Shown: positions 14,101 to 27,500 of the stretch, one piece after another
Layout of the letters: each line of letters opens with the position of its first letter
Numbering within the stretch: position 1 is the first letter of the stretch
Assembly: GCA_003991915.1 (NCBI GenBank)
Contig: RQTK01000682.1
Coordinates: 147,202 to 211,201, forward strand
Direction: 5' to 3'
Length of the DNA: 64,000 bases
Source: Elysia chlorotica
Taxonomy: Eukaryota > Mollusca > Gastropoda > Plakobranchidae
Made by a program: the position numbers and the translations under genes
Notes under the pieces: model-generated
What the model was told of the DNA's origin: nothing
What the model saw: only the letters and a program-made list of their open reading frames with translations
The model's database searches: none

Positions 14101-17100
14101 GGTATTATTATGTTTATACAGTCATTGACAGTACATGGACTTACAACAGGATCACTTTTCTTTTCTTGAGCAGAGTTAAGAACTTCTTCTGTTTGGTCAA
14201 AAATAGCTTTTGCCTCTGCACTTTCCTTAAAGGTATCGCAGATGTGCTGAGGAAAGAGAGAGAAACGTCTTTGAGCCCACAGAAATAAATACTAAGAGTG
14301 AAAATAATAGGCTGTGATGACGGATGACTTAATAATTCTCAAAACTTCCCTATAAATCAAATGAAGAAAAACAAACTTCCAAAAACACATGTCCTAAATG
14401 CAAAAAAAATATTCATTATCAATTTAAGACTGAGACTTGCAGGAGAAGTAATATTTACCATCAAATCAAACCAGGCAAAACAAATGCAACAATGATCATG
14501 TTTAAAAGAAAAGAACAAAATCAAATCCATATGCATAATGCAATAATGAATTCACAAAATTTTCAAATATTTTCCATCAACTTCAAGTTTTATCCATAAT
14601 AGCAATACTAATAAATGTGCAGTAAGATCTGACAACTGGACATAGTTCATTTGCTAGCCAAGTCTATGACAGCTGTATGCTATCACTTTAACATGTTAAG
14701 CAAGTTTATGTTTTGACTTTCAGCTGTAAGCCAAGTCTATGCCACAAGTTTCAGCTTTAGCTAAGTCTATGCCACAAGTTTCAGCTTTAACTAAGTCTAT
14801 GCTGTAACTTCCACTTCTCTGCCTTGCTACACCATGAGTTTCAGCTGTAAGCCAAGTCTATGCCACAAGTTTCAGCTTTAACTAAGTCTATGTTGTAACT
14901 TCCACTTCTCTGCCTTGCTACACCATGACTTTCAGCTGTAAGCCAAGTCTATGCCACAAGTTTCAGCTGTAAGCCAAGTCTATGCCACAAGTTTCAGCTT
15001 TGACTAAGTCTATGTTGTAACTTCCACTTCTCTGCCTTGCTACACCATGACTTTCAGCTGTAAGCCAAGTCTATGCCACAAGTTTCAGCTTTAACTAAGT
15101 CTATGCCACAAGTTTCAGCTGTAAGCCAAGTCTATGCCACAAGTTTCAGCTTTAACTAAGTCTATGCTGTAACTTCCACTTCTCAGCTTTGCTTCGCCAT
15201 GAGTTTCAGCTCTAAGCCCAGTCTATGCTGAGAATTTCAAATGCACGCCAATGCCATAACTTTCTCTTGTAAGCCAAATACAGAGGTGCCTACCTCCAGA
15301 GGCAACTTGGAGGGATTTTGAAAACCAAAAAGCAGGAATTTGCCTAAGAAAGAGGGATTTTTTGCGCAACTCCTACAGCCCACTAAGACTAAGTAAGAGT
15401 TGGCTAACTTTGAAATCTAGTCTAGAATCTATAAATCTACAGCAGTGAAGTGAAACAAAAAGAACGCCTTTGTTAACCTGTAAAACATGAGCATAGCTAC
15501 CAACTTTTGAGAAAGCAAATACAGATTTTTAGCGCGGTTAGTCACTGTAAACCTAATCGATGGCCAAGCTTATTTGGCTTAGCTATCAATATTGACTTAG
15601 ACACTTGAATTGAATGCTTAATCATAACTTTAAAAAAGCATTTTTGTCCTTCCTGTTTTGGGTGTATGTGTGTGTTTTTGTTTTGATCTTTTTTTTCTTT
15701 TTTAAATTTTGTTAATTTTTATCTCTAGAAACAGCAATATCCAGGCTATGCATAAACTCAAACTATTTTAAGATGGTTGAATAAAGAATGTAAACTTTCT
15801 AACATGCCCAAAGCTATTGGAACTAATACCATTGCCATTGACTGAAGTAACCAGTATGGTACAAATCCGACATTTAATTTGCCCAACCGTCGGCCTAAAA
15901 AAAGGCACTGAGAACCAGACCCTCTGGCACTTGAGCCAGTTCGCCCCTCAAGATCAACTACACTACCTCTCGGTTTTAATCAGAATTAGATCTACATGTA
16001 GATCTATACCATCGTATGTAAAACTAGATTTATAATATAAAGCTACAATCTAGATCTAGATTCACCTTCATTAGATGTAGTGTCACTTCGAAACGACATA
16101 TAGGTTAGTTTGGGTGTACATGTATCTATTCCATCGGCAATGTATCGGGGATACCGCAAATCGGGCGTCGCCGAAAATATCGTATATGTCCGATAATGAT
16201 CGAAAATCTAGGTATCCATGAGGGTAATTAAAATGATCATCATAAACTTTTTTTTAACAATAATAATCATTATTATTATTATTATTATCATCGATAACGG
16301 TGGCATCAGTTTGTCTAGAGTTGCAACATATTAGCGACAGGCAACAGCAATCATCCGTTTAAAATACCAGATCTAGATTAGGCTCAGATCTATGTTCCCG
16401 AATCCCAACGATGATTATAAGCAAGATTTATATAGAGAGGTCAAAGCTGTGAAGAGAATAAAAGTAATTTAGCCTATAATTATTTCTTTTTTAAGTAGCC
16501 AATTTTTCTTGATATTTTAATATACAATTACCGACAAAAGTGGACAAAAGATCATGTGCGGTATGTAACATCTTTGAGCACATGCAATAATGCGCCGCCC
16601 AACGAGGATGCGCGCGCATGTGTGTGTGAGTGAGCGTGTATGTCTGTTTGTGTGAAAGAGTAGCTGCGTTTGTGCCTAGCCCTACAAAATACAAAAGTGT
16701 CTATCTGATCATGAGAGTAAGAACTGTGAGGGGACCGGTGCTTGACAGCGAAGATGGTTTAAAGTCTAAATCAATCTTGGTTTGAGGTCTAAATCAGTCT
16801 AACTTGTCGCCCCAAAACTGGATTCTTGGAAATAAACTCTCTGTCTAGCAATAGTAAAGAAAACTATGGGATTCCCGGATGGACAGATCGCCACCGGCGG
16901 AAGCATAATTGCTGATATAGTGGTACACTATTTACCGTATTTTTTACCGAAAGGAGCCGCGAGTGAACGTTAAATCTACAAGTTGATAAGAGACTCGGTC
17001 GATGCCTACGCTCCTTATGAGAGGTTGAATGGGCTTTATTGCCAACCAGATACGTCAATCCATATGCATAATGCAATAATGAATTCACAAAATTTTCAAA

Positions 17101-20100
17101 TATTTTCCATCAACTTCAAGTTTTATCCATAATAGCAATTCTAATAAATGTGCAGTAAGATCTGACAACTGGACATAGTTCATTTGCTAGCCAAGTCTAT
17201 GACTTAACTTGCAGATGTATGCGATCACTTTAACATGTTAAGCAAGTTTATGTTTTGACTTTCAGCTGTAAGCCAAGTCTATGCCACAAGTTTCAGCTTT
17301 GACTAAGTCTATGCTGTAACTTCCACTTCTCAGCCTTGCTACGCCATGAGTTTCAGCTCTAAGCTAAGTCTATGCTGAGAATTTCAAATGCACGCCAATG
17401 CCATAACTTTCTCTTGTAAGCCAAATACATCCCATAATTTTTAGGTGTAAGCCAAATCTGTGCCCTAATGTTCTAACAAAGCTGTTGAACTGTGTGTCGT
17501 TGCTCACATGTGTGCGATTCCGACACTCGGCTTCGTTGCCGGGCTCGACAGCCAGAGTGAGGATGTAGTGGTCTGCCGGGTTGTAGTTGGATGGACACGG
17601 GTACTGTAGCCTGGGGGGTGGTGGAAGCACACAACAGATGAACAGAGTACTTTTTACAAAGTGGAGTAGATGGAAATATGCACAAAGCTTTTCCTTAAGT
17701 AATTTGGTGGCAAATTTAAAAAATATTGATAGTGGAAGTCAGACAATATATTCAAAAACTAAAAAAAAAAAAAAAAAGAGATTTGTAAAGCTAAAATTGT
17801 TTCACTGTAACAAGGTGCACCGTTGATATCTTGACTGTGCTGTCTAAAAAGGCGACTACAATAAATTGTATTTTTGGAAACAAAAAGTTTTCTAGAGAAC
17901 AAATTACCAAAACCTTAATGTGATCAGCATTATTAATAAAATGATATAAAAAGGTTTAAATTTACTTTGCGAAGAAATCCATGGTCTGTTGTTGGGATCC
18001 CATAAACGCTGTCCTTCCCTCTGCAAGCAACAAAATCCTGCAAAAGAAACTCAAGCTACAGACCAAGAAGCCAACTCCGTGCAATCAGAGAAATGCACAT
18101 TCTGATGTTAAATTATCAAAGACAAAATCGTTGGGGCTTTTTTGTATGGTTTTATTTGATTACTTTGATATTTTTCTATTATTTCATAAATCAAAAAGAG
18201 TAGTTCATGAACAAAATCACTGTTTATTTACACATTTTTATTTTCTGTACTTTAAAACTTCTTACTTGCGACCCTCATAGTGTATATCAGCAGAAATGGG
18301 AAGTTTCGATATTGGGAAACCATTCTCTAGGATCAGTTGAATACTCAGAGTAAAGCTTGCAATAATGCATCTCACAATGTTATTGCTTGGGTAACTACTG
18401 TAAAATAATACGAGATCCAGTGACATTGTTTCTTCAGTTTACGGAGAACACTATCTCTATTCTGATGATCAATTACACGTTTAACTGTTATGAGCAGAAA
18501 TAGCAAATGTGTTGTTTTTTTTTATAATTTTCATAAAATCAGAGCCAGGCAAAATAAATTTTGAGAAACAGGTTTGCACACTGACTCAGTTTAAGTCATC
18601 AATCTGTTTCGATGACTGCCCTACTTACTGATTAAACATGGAAAAGATGTCTGAAGAAGGTTGGTGAATTGTGCATAGGATGACTCTTCCTCGGGCAGCC
18701 ATTTTCTAATAACAAGAGAAAGGTAGCTCATCAATTTGGCGACATAAAGAAAGAAATCATAGTGATGGCAACAAACTTTGATCATATGGGGCTGTAACTA
18801 AGATATTCTTTGGACAAAACACCACTGGGAGTACTTATACTTATGCATTAAATATTGAAATAAAACAAGCACAAATTAATCTCATGATCCTGAACATAAT
18901 GTAATATCCTACAACTATGTGATATTATTGTTCTTCAATGCATAAAAGCTTCTAGTAAACTAATAATTTAAGTTACCAAAATTACGTAAATTATACGTTT
19001 CAAAAAATAATTCTTAATTGTGTCCACATAATCCTTACCTTCCTTTTCTTTGGACAAAACACCACTGGGAGTACTTATACTTATGCATTAAATATTGAAA
19101 TAAAACAAGCACAAATTAATCTCATGATCCTGAACATAATGTAATATCCTACAACTATGTGATATTATTGTTCTTCAATGCATAAAAGCTTCTAGTAAAC
19201 TAATAATTTAAGTTACCAAAATTACGTAAATTATACGTTTCAAAAAATAATTCTTAATTGTGTCCACATAATCCTTACCTTCCTTTTCTTTTAATTAAAT
19301 CCATCAGTAAGAAATTAGAAATCATTTGCTTCTGTACCTTCAATTCAATGACCACTGTACCTCAATGTGTGTATATTCTGTACCTGTCTGTGTGCACTAT
19401 ACCTCTGTACCTTCAATGTGTGTACTATACCTCTGTACCTTCAATGTGTGTACTATACCTCTGTACCTTCAATGTGTGTACTATACCTCTGTACCTTCAA
19501 TGTGTGTACTATACCTCTGTACCTTCAATGTGTGCACTATACCTCTGTACCTTCAATGTGTGAACTATACCTCTGTACCTTCAATGTGTGTACGATGTTT
19601 TGGGCCATGAATGTGTCCAGGCCAGAGGTGGGCTCGTCACAGAAGAAGATCGGTGGGTTGGTTAGAGCTTCAGATGCGAAGGAGAGACGCTTGCGCTCCC
19701 CACCAGAGATTCCCTTCCTCGCTCCGCCAGGGGTTCCAATCCTGCTGGACGCACACTTGGACAAACCCATCTGGTTATACAGGGAATATAGGATCAGTTA
19801 TGGTCATATACAGGCAGAGGAAAATCTTTACTTCTTAACTCTGGCTTATTTAATACATCAGCTTCATTTGAGTAAAAACTAAAGGAACTCCCTATGAAGC
19901 ATAATTTTAAACATGTTCCTGCTTCCTTGATTATTTAATGTTTTCTTCTCTGTTCAATGTTTTCTCCAATGCTTAGTAATTAATCTTTTATCTTTCAAAC
20001 TTTCTTAACATGGAGGTGCAAAATAGACTCTCAAACACAAGGCCATAAAACATTTCTTTTTTGTTTTTAGCTTTATTCAAAGGACTTGTCCCGGTAGATA

Positions 20101-23100
20101 TCTTCTCTTCCTTCAAAGTTTAATTATTATTTGACTTTTGGAAGAAAAAAAAAGGTCAGAGTATTGGTAGAATAGAAATAAACAAGGGGAGTGTGGCGTT
20201 TTTCTGGTTTTTTCTCTGATGAAGAGTTCTAAACATTTGCAAGGCAATGTTTTCTTACAGCTTTTAACCAGGCCAGGATTGTAAAAGACTCAGTCAATGT
20301 TACTTCTCTTGAAAAAAAATTGTAAAGATAAAGCAATAATTTAAATATATATATTTCATAACTTTCATCTACCTACCTCCTGTATAACATCCTCAACTCG
20401 TTCAAGTCTGTCTCTAGGGCTGACTCTTTTATCCATCCTTAGCAGTGCCTGGTAACAAAAAAATAAATTGATGAATGGAAGATATTATATCTGTCCAGGA
20501 GTTTTTACTTCTCTCTTTACTATTTCTCTTCTTTTGCCTAAAAAGCTTTTTTTTTAATTTTTAGGAAAAAAAGTATAAATTTTCAACACAAACATTTATT
20601 ATTTTGGGACAATTGTCACATCTGTTCATATTACAAATGGTCCCAAGATAAGCTATTATTTCAGCATGTAACAGAGTCACCTTTTACAACGATTACTAAA
20701 ATTATGTCACTCAGATCATGCAAAAAACGTGGCTGATCAAATGCTACCAGTAACCAGTCGCAGTTTTTAGAACAATTCAAAGTTGCTGTTTTTTTTATTA
20801 ATACAGAAGAACCAGAGAGCCATGAGGTGTCTCACCCTAAACTGTAACTGTTCCCGAACTGTCAGAGTGCCGATAAAAAGATCATCTTGTTGGACATACG
20901 CAGACATGTCATTTATGTTTTTATCCACCTGTAAACAAAGAAACAAAGATATCAAAAACTCTACCCATCCAAAAAATGGTGTAAACTTAAAGAACCCCCT
21001 CATATTGCATACTGAACATTCTCTTGTCAAGTATATGTGCATTAAACGATAATTTACAGGAGTACCTGCAATCGCCTGCTGGTCTTTTTTTACAGGAGAG
21101 CCCACTATTGCACGCTAAGAAATGAGTTTAGCATACACCTTCTGTGTACGATTTAGCAGCTATAAATAATTTTCCTCTAGAAAAAGAAGATTTTCATATT
21201 GCCAATGAAGAGTTCTACTTACGATAACCGTTTACCGCTTTAGAAAATATAATAAGGTTGCCCAGTTAAGAATACTGATCAGCTATCTTTTCTTCCAGCA
21301 GAAGTAGACACATTTGAGATTAGATTTGCTCGGCATGCAAATTGAAAGTATGGAAAAAACATCAGAAACGCAGCTGCTTCCATAAACAAACAGAATTCTT
21401 TTGATCGATATAAGTTCCAACGTTCAGTTTCAGTTTACTCCTCACGAAATATCGATCTTGTTAGCAATTAATACCATCTCAAATGGCTCTACGTTTTCTT
21501 GCACAGCTTACTAAGAATGCTAGTCTTGAAGATGGAGGTGGTGAAGATAGATCTAATCCGGTGGATCAGGAAGAAGGAGAGAATAGAGAAAGTGATATTG
21601 AAGTAAATCCAGAAAATGCATGTGGTGATGGAGGTGAAGGGAGCAATGCAAATGCAGATCTACTAGACTCTTATACGGAGAGATTGCAAGCGTTCAAACA
21701 GATTAAAAATCATTATGAATTACGAATATGCTTGGTCCCCACAACTTCAATTTTTTAATTGCTGTGAATAATTTGTTCACAATGTGTCTAATGGCATGTA
21801 ACAAAAAAATGGACTCACAAAATTCACCAGATAACACAAAAAAACACTTATAAAGGAAAAGTGGTCTTTTGGCCAACAATTTTGACTTTCTTATTTTTTT
21901 TTTCCAAATATTTCTGCCATAAATGTGTCAAGTTGTATATCGTTAGAAAGTGCATCTAATCTTGTTTCTAAATCTTTTTTTCTCTCATAATTATTTTTGT
22001 CTCTTTTGGCAACAATTTAAACCATCAGTATATATACAAATTCGAGTTATGCCCATAACATCAGTAAATCAACACTGTGAAATGTATCAACTATTTAGTA
22101 AATTAAAGGTTAAGAAAGTCAAATCTCTTGTAATAAAATGCAGAAATACCTCATGTTATAGCATAAAATTCTAAGCAAAGATATTTTTACAAAATGTCCA
22201 CTTCATTTGTAACATATAATTTTAATGAGTAAAAAAAAACATGCGTAAAATCATTGTCACATAGTAGATATTGGTCCATATGTTCCCCATCCCCCAAAAA
22301 AGTAAAAGTGTCATTAGAAATATAATGTGCTCTAATCACTTTTCGTTAGCAGTTCTTTAAAGTAACAAGTTTTTATATGCTCTGCATGTGAGGAGGTGTA
22401 TCTTTCATGAGACAGTTCTGGATGATATGCTTTCTAGTTTGGAACCAGATAAGAGAGTTTGGTTGCTAAAAAAAAACAAAATTACACGTGATCATGACCC
22501 CTAAGAGATATACAAGTATAAAGTTCTTTGCCTTATTGTCATCACTTCGTGCATGTGATAAGGGTGTTATGCAAACCCACTTAGTCACCAATATGACTGA
22601 TTTTGCGTGGGGATGGAAAAAAATGATTTTTGTGGTCCTTACATTATTAAACAATTATGTTTGATATTAATGTGTGCAATGTTCCCTTCAGCTAACTGTC
22701 TTCCTGTTTAACCAAGTTTATACTAGTAACAGGACCACTCCTCTTATGAGCTCAGAGATTGCCCATTCCCCAGAGTATGCAAAAATTACATGGACACTTC
22801 TCATTCACTTATTGTGTGGTGCCACACAATAAGGACAAAGAATTAATCCCTGATTCCTGCACTAAAGACACAATCGTTGTTGGAGATATCTATCTCTTTA
22901 AAAATCTCATCTAGCTCTAATCTCCTATGATACTTACCATAAAGCCATTGACATAAATTTCACCACTGACAGTGTAGTTTCTTGTGTTTCGGCAGGTCAG
23001 AACGTTTAACAAAGTGGATTTTCCTGCTCCGCTAAAAGGATAAAATAAGTAAAAAGATTATGATGAGGGACATTCGTTATTGCAAACGCTCTTGTATACT

Positions 23101-24495
23101 TAAGTACAAATTTATTAAGTCTCCCCCCACCCCCACCTCGACCTCATAAATTAGTCTTTTATATATTTGGTATATGAATCACTTTGTTTAATATATGTTA
23201 GTGATGATAATAGTTTTATGCCTGCTTTGCATTATTTTTTTAATATCAGAATAAATTATAAGAATGGTATTCTGAAAGGTCTCAACTTCAATAACATACT
23301 TATGATAATTTTTCATTGTTTTAAATAGGAAATTCTAAAAGAGTAATTATTTATTCATCTTCTTAGATCTAAAAGCAGTTCCCTGAGTAGTTGATATAAT
23401 CAATCCATGCATGCTGAAACTTACGAAAATCATAATGATTGAGAAAACAAAAACATGCAAATTTTAAGTGTTTTATATTTGTTTCCCTGTTTACATCACA
23501 GTTATCCAAATGAAACATTTTTAAACCTAGATTCTGCAACAACTTTTGGTATTATGGACAATGCAACTACCTCTGCAGGAATCTCAGGGGACTCAAACTT
23601 AACAATAAAAATAAATTTTAAATATCCAAAAGATAGAAAAAAAAAAAAAGCTAAAACCAATTTTGAACCCTTTAGAATTATACTTATAGTTTTGAGCAAA
23701 TAGTTTCTATTACTTATAAATATATTCTTGTTTCGCTTTGCGCTGTCAAGTCATGAAATTCATCCCAGAAGATAAAGACTCACCTGGCACCCATAATTGC
23801 CAAGAGTGAGCCAGACTGCACAAAACCATTGACTGGTAGAAGGAGCAGAAAAATTCAATACTTGTCAAAATGACAGACTGTAAGAGCTTCTGTACAAAGA
23901 TTATATCAGTAAGTTAACATTTCCATGATGTCAATGGAAGACATTCATGTCAAATGATATTACCTTTAATACATTGCACATGATATAATTTTTCATCATG
24001 TCAAATGATATTACCTTTAATACATTGCACATGATATAATTTTTTAGTAAAAATATCTCTTTTATTTTTTCAGAGGCAATTTTTTTTTGGTGAGAGTCCC
24101 AAAGTAAATTAAAAATAAAAATTTATGACATGTATAACAGGAGTGATAAAATTAATTTAGAATATTAAGTGAACAAGAAGAGCGTGTTCAGCACTTCAAA
24201 TTCAAATTCAAATTCAAATTTATTCAGTCAATGTGTGTTACATCGAAAATATATAATGTTGAATGTGACATCTTCAAAAGAAATTACATTACAATAATAG
24301 TGAGACACCACAATGAAAATTAATAGAATGATACACAGACTACGCTTTAAAACAAGTTACATTATATTTATATCACCAGTGCCTTTAATCTTATACAGCA
24401 TAAGAAAGAATGTTTATAAAATGTGCTAACATATAAACGAACACTATTGTATAAATGTACATTGTAAAAATAGCATTAGTTATACAGCTTTTTAA

Positions 24496-24546
<51 letters not shown>

Positions 24547-27500
24547 GCCGCCCTGTCATTAATCTTATCAAAATTATTTTATCTTGATTTCTATTGAGTA
24601 TTAAGTCACTACATGTCTCTTTACCCTACAGTAAATAATTTATAATAGATCTAAAAAAACACAATATTACAATTATGGTCTGATAAGACGTTTCTGTCTT
24701 GTGTTATTAAACAGTTTAACTGCTTGAGGGAAACAGCTGTTAACAAATCTGCTGCTACCTCTAAATGCTCGAAGGCGACGGCCATGTGGAAGGAATTCAA
24801 AATAATGTCTCGAGGGATGAGATTTATCCTTCATAATGTTAGTCATTTTACTTGTCAAGCGCTCTTGGTATAATATTTCTAACGACTTAAGATCGCAGCC
24901 AATAATTTTTTCTGCATTTTTGACAACTGATTCTAGCTTGTGTAAATTAACTAGGGGTAGCCTATCGAACCAAACTCCAATAGATCTTGTCAATATACTT
25001 TCAATAATAGCCCTATAGAAATTAGTCATTATCATTTTATTTACCCCGTAAGACTTCAGTTTTCTAAGAAAATACATTCTCTGTCTTGCTTTCTTAAGGA
25101 TATCATTGCAGTTAATATCCCATGTTAAAGTATTGGATAGGACAGTGCCAAGAAACTTAAAATCGTATACTTGTTCTACATTTGATCCCTGTATAACCAA
25201 GGGTGGGGGTCCTAGACTTGCCATGAAAAGCGCAAGAGGGAAATCAATAATGCATTTACAAGCAAAGAGCTATAAAAATTAAATAGACTACATGGCTTGT
25301 CACTTCTTTGCCTTAGAGGATCATCATTGGGAACCTAGCGGAGGTTAAAATAAATCAAAGCACCAAGGTCTTTGCTCAGTAATTTATATCGTATCAATGA
25401 CTATTAATAAGTACTCATTCTCACATATAAAATTGTTTTAACCCTCTTGTAACCAGTGATTTCAGACCTTTCCGTGTGTGCGCTAATTAAAAAAAAACAT
25501 TCTAAATTTGATTTTTATTGTTTTTAAATGAGTTGGAGTTGGTTTAACGTCCAACATCAGCACTATATAGGCTATATTGTGGACGGACCCCAAGACTGAC
25601 GTTTGACAGTTTTATGTGCTGCCACACACAAGAGCGGGTGGGAATACCATGACTCCTGTCTCAGCCCCCATTTTTAAATGACTGGTGTGCAAATCGATGA
25701 AAGGATGTACAAGTACCTAACAATGCACTTTGCGAATTGATGGGAAAAGGTAAAATTTCCCTAACTTACCATCATGTAAAATTTTCTTGGATTCCAACAT
25801 AGACTCTCCACTTTCTACCCGTCCACAACAGCCCCTCTTTTTGGCAGGGATTGAGACCCTGACATTTACGTCTCGCCAGCTGAGGGTGATTGGTGGGACC
25901 TTGTCCAAGATGGGGTTGTTGTTCATCGTCGGTGCTGGGGGACCGCTTCCATTGCGGTAAACCACCTGTAACAGAAATAATAAGACATCTTAGTCTTACT
26001 TCCATAATTGACCTTCAGAGCTTGAGAAACCGCTTAAGCGATGAAGCTTTTGTTTACTGATTACCGTAATACCGTTTAAACAATGAGGCAATGCAAAAGT
26101 CAACTGGGGGATTTATAGAGGCTTATTTTTCTTCAATCAGAAAAGGATATTGAAAGTGACATAGAGTGTAGCACAAACTTTGATTAGAAGTTCTCAAAGT
26201 GAAGATTTAGGTGGGCATTGTCCAGGACCCTCATGTGACAGCACACCTGTTCAAACTGATAACCATGTCAGAACGGACTAAGAACTACACAGTAACACAC
26301 CAGTGAATACATGTTTTGATGATAGACATTGAGGGTCTAGAAACCATTGTCAGCTCAGGAGGCTAGGTATAGAGTCAAAATACTGCCAGAGAGCCAGGGT
26401 TCAAAGGGTTAAGTCACATGGGAAAGAAAGGACAGAAATTTTTATTCTCACTGGCTTAATACAATGAAATTTTCAAGCAATAGGACTAGTTTAGCAAACA
26501 TAAGTGGCATGAATATCATTCTATAAATATGTGCATATTTTTAAAAGAGTTTTATTTAATAAACCCTTATCCCATTTTTCAACACAGCGTTTATGTTTTG
26601 TAAATAGACTTAGATATCACTAGATGGAATCATGGACACCATTCCATTTTGTTTTTGGAAGAATGACAAAATAATAACAATGTTAATCTCTGGAGAGTGA
26701 TTAAAAGTACTAAAGCAAGTATTTCACAGTTAAAACTCCCCAATCAGAAAAATTAAATTGAATCTGATGGGACTTTCATTGAGCAGATAAAGAATCATCT
26801 AAATGGATATTCCTGTCATTCCTTTATATAAAGCCTTTAAGATGCAAAGTTTCACATTAGAGTCAAATCAGAGACATTTACCACATCTTTTTTCCCTATT
26901 CCATTAAATTACCTTAGAAACAAAATGTCAGATTGTGCTCAAAACGAAAATTCCAATGTAAGGGGCTGTAGAGTATTATTCCTTTTAATCTACCATTTGA
27001 AGCTTGTGGGGATAAATTAATCAGACAAAATTATTAGAGTATTTTAAATACTGACTTGTTCTTGTTCCTCAAAAACAGACTGATTTATTGTACACATAGT
27101 TTAAATAATGTTCTAACTTTTCACAACCTACTTTGCGAAAAATAATTATGTAAAGAAATTAGAAATGGAGTTTTAAAAGACAAGTTAAATTGCAGAGAAT
27201 ATGAAGTTGTTGTTGATGTTAATATCCTACACCCCTGGCCCTATAATGTAATAGCCTAAACTTTTAAATAGATATGTCACACTATTCACTGATGCCAAGC
27301 ACAAACAAGCTCAGAGAAAAACCACTGGATAGCTTACCCTGCTGTTGATGTCAATATCCTAAACCCCTGGCCCTATAATGTCATAAACTTTTAAATAGAT
27401 GTGTCACACTATTCGCTCATGCCAAGCACAAACCAGCTCAGAGAAAAACCATTGGATAGCTTACCCTGCTGTTCAGAGTGCCAGGGTGCTGACTTAGACT

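Noticed and set aside
19258-19882. Cys/Tyr-rich + strand ORFs
   Set aside because: Shadows of the 28-bp array and of white exon 7 on the other strand.
20767-21105. 112-codon minus ORF
   Set aside because: Contains white exon 5, but its ends run into both introns; the exon is annotated instead.
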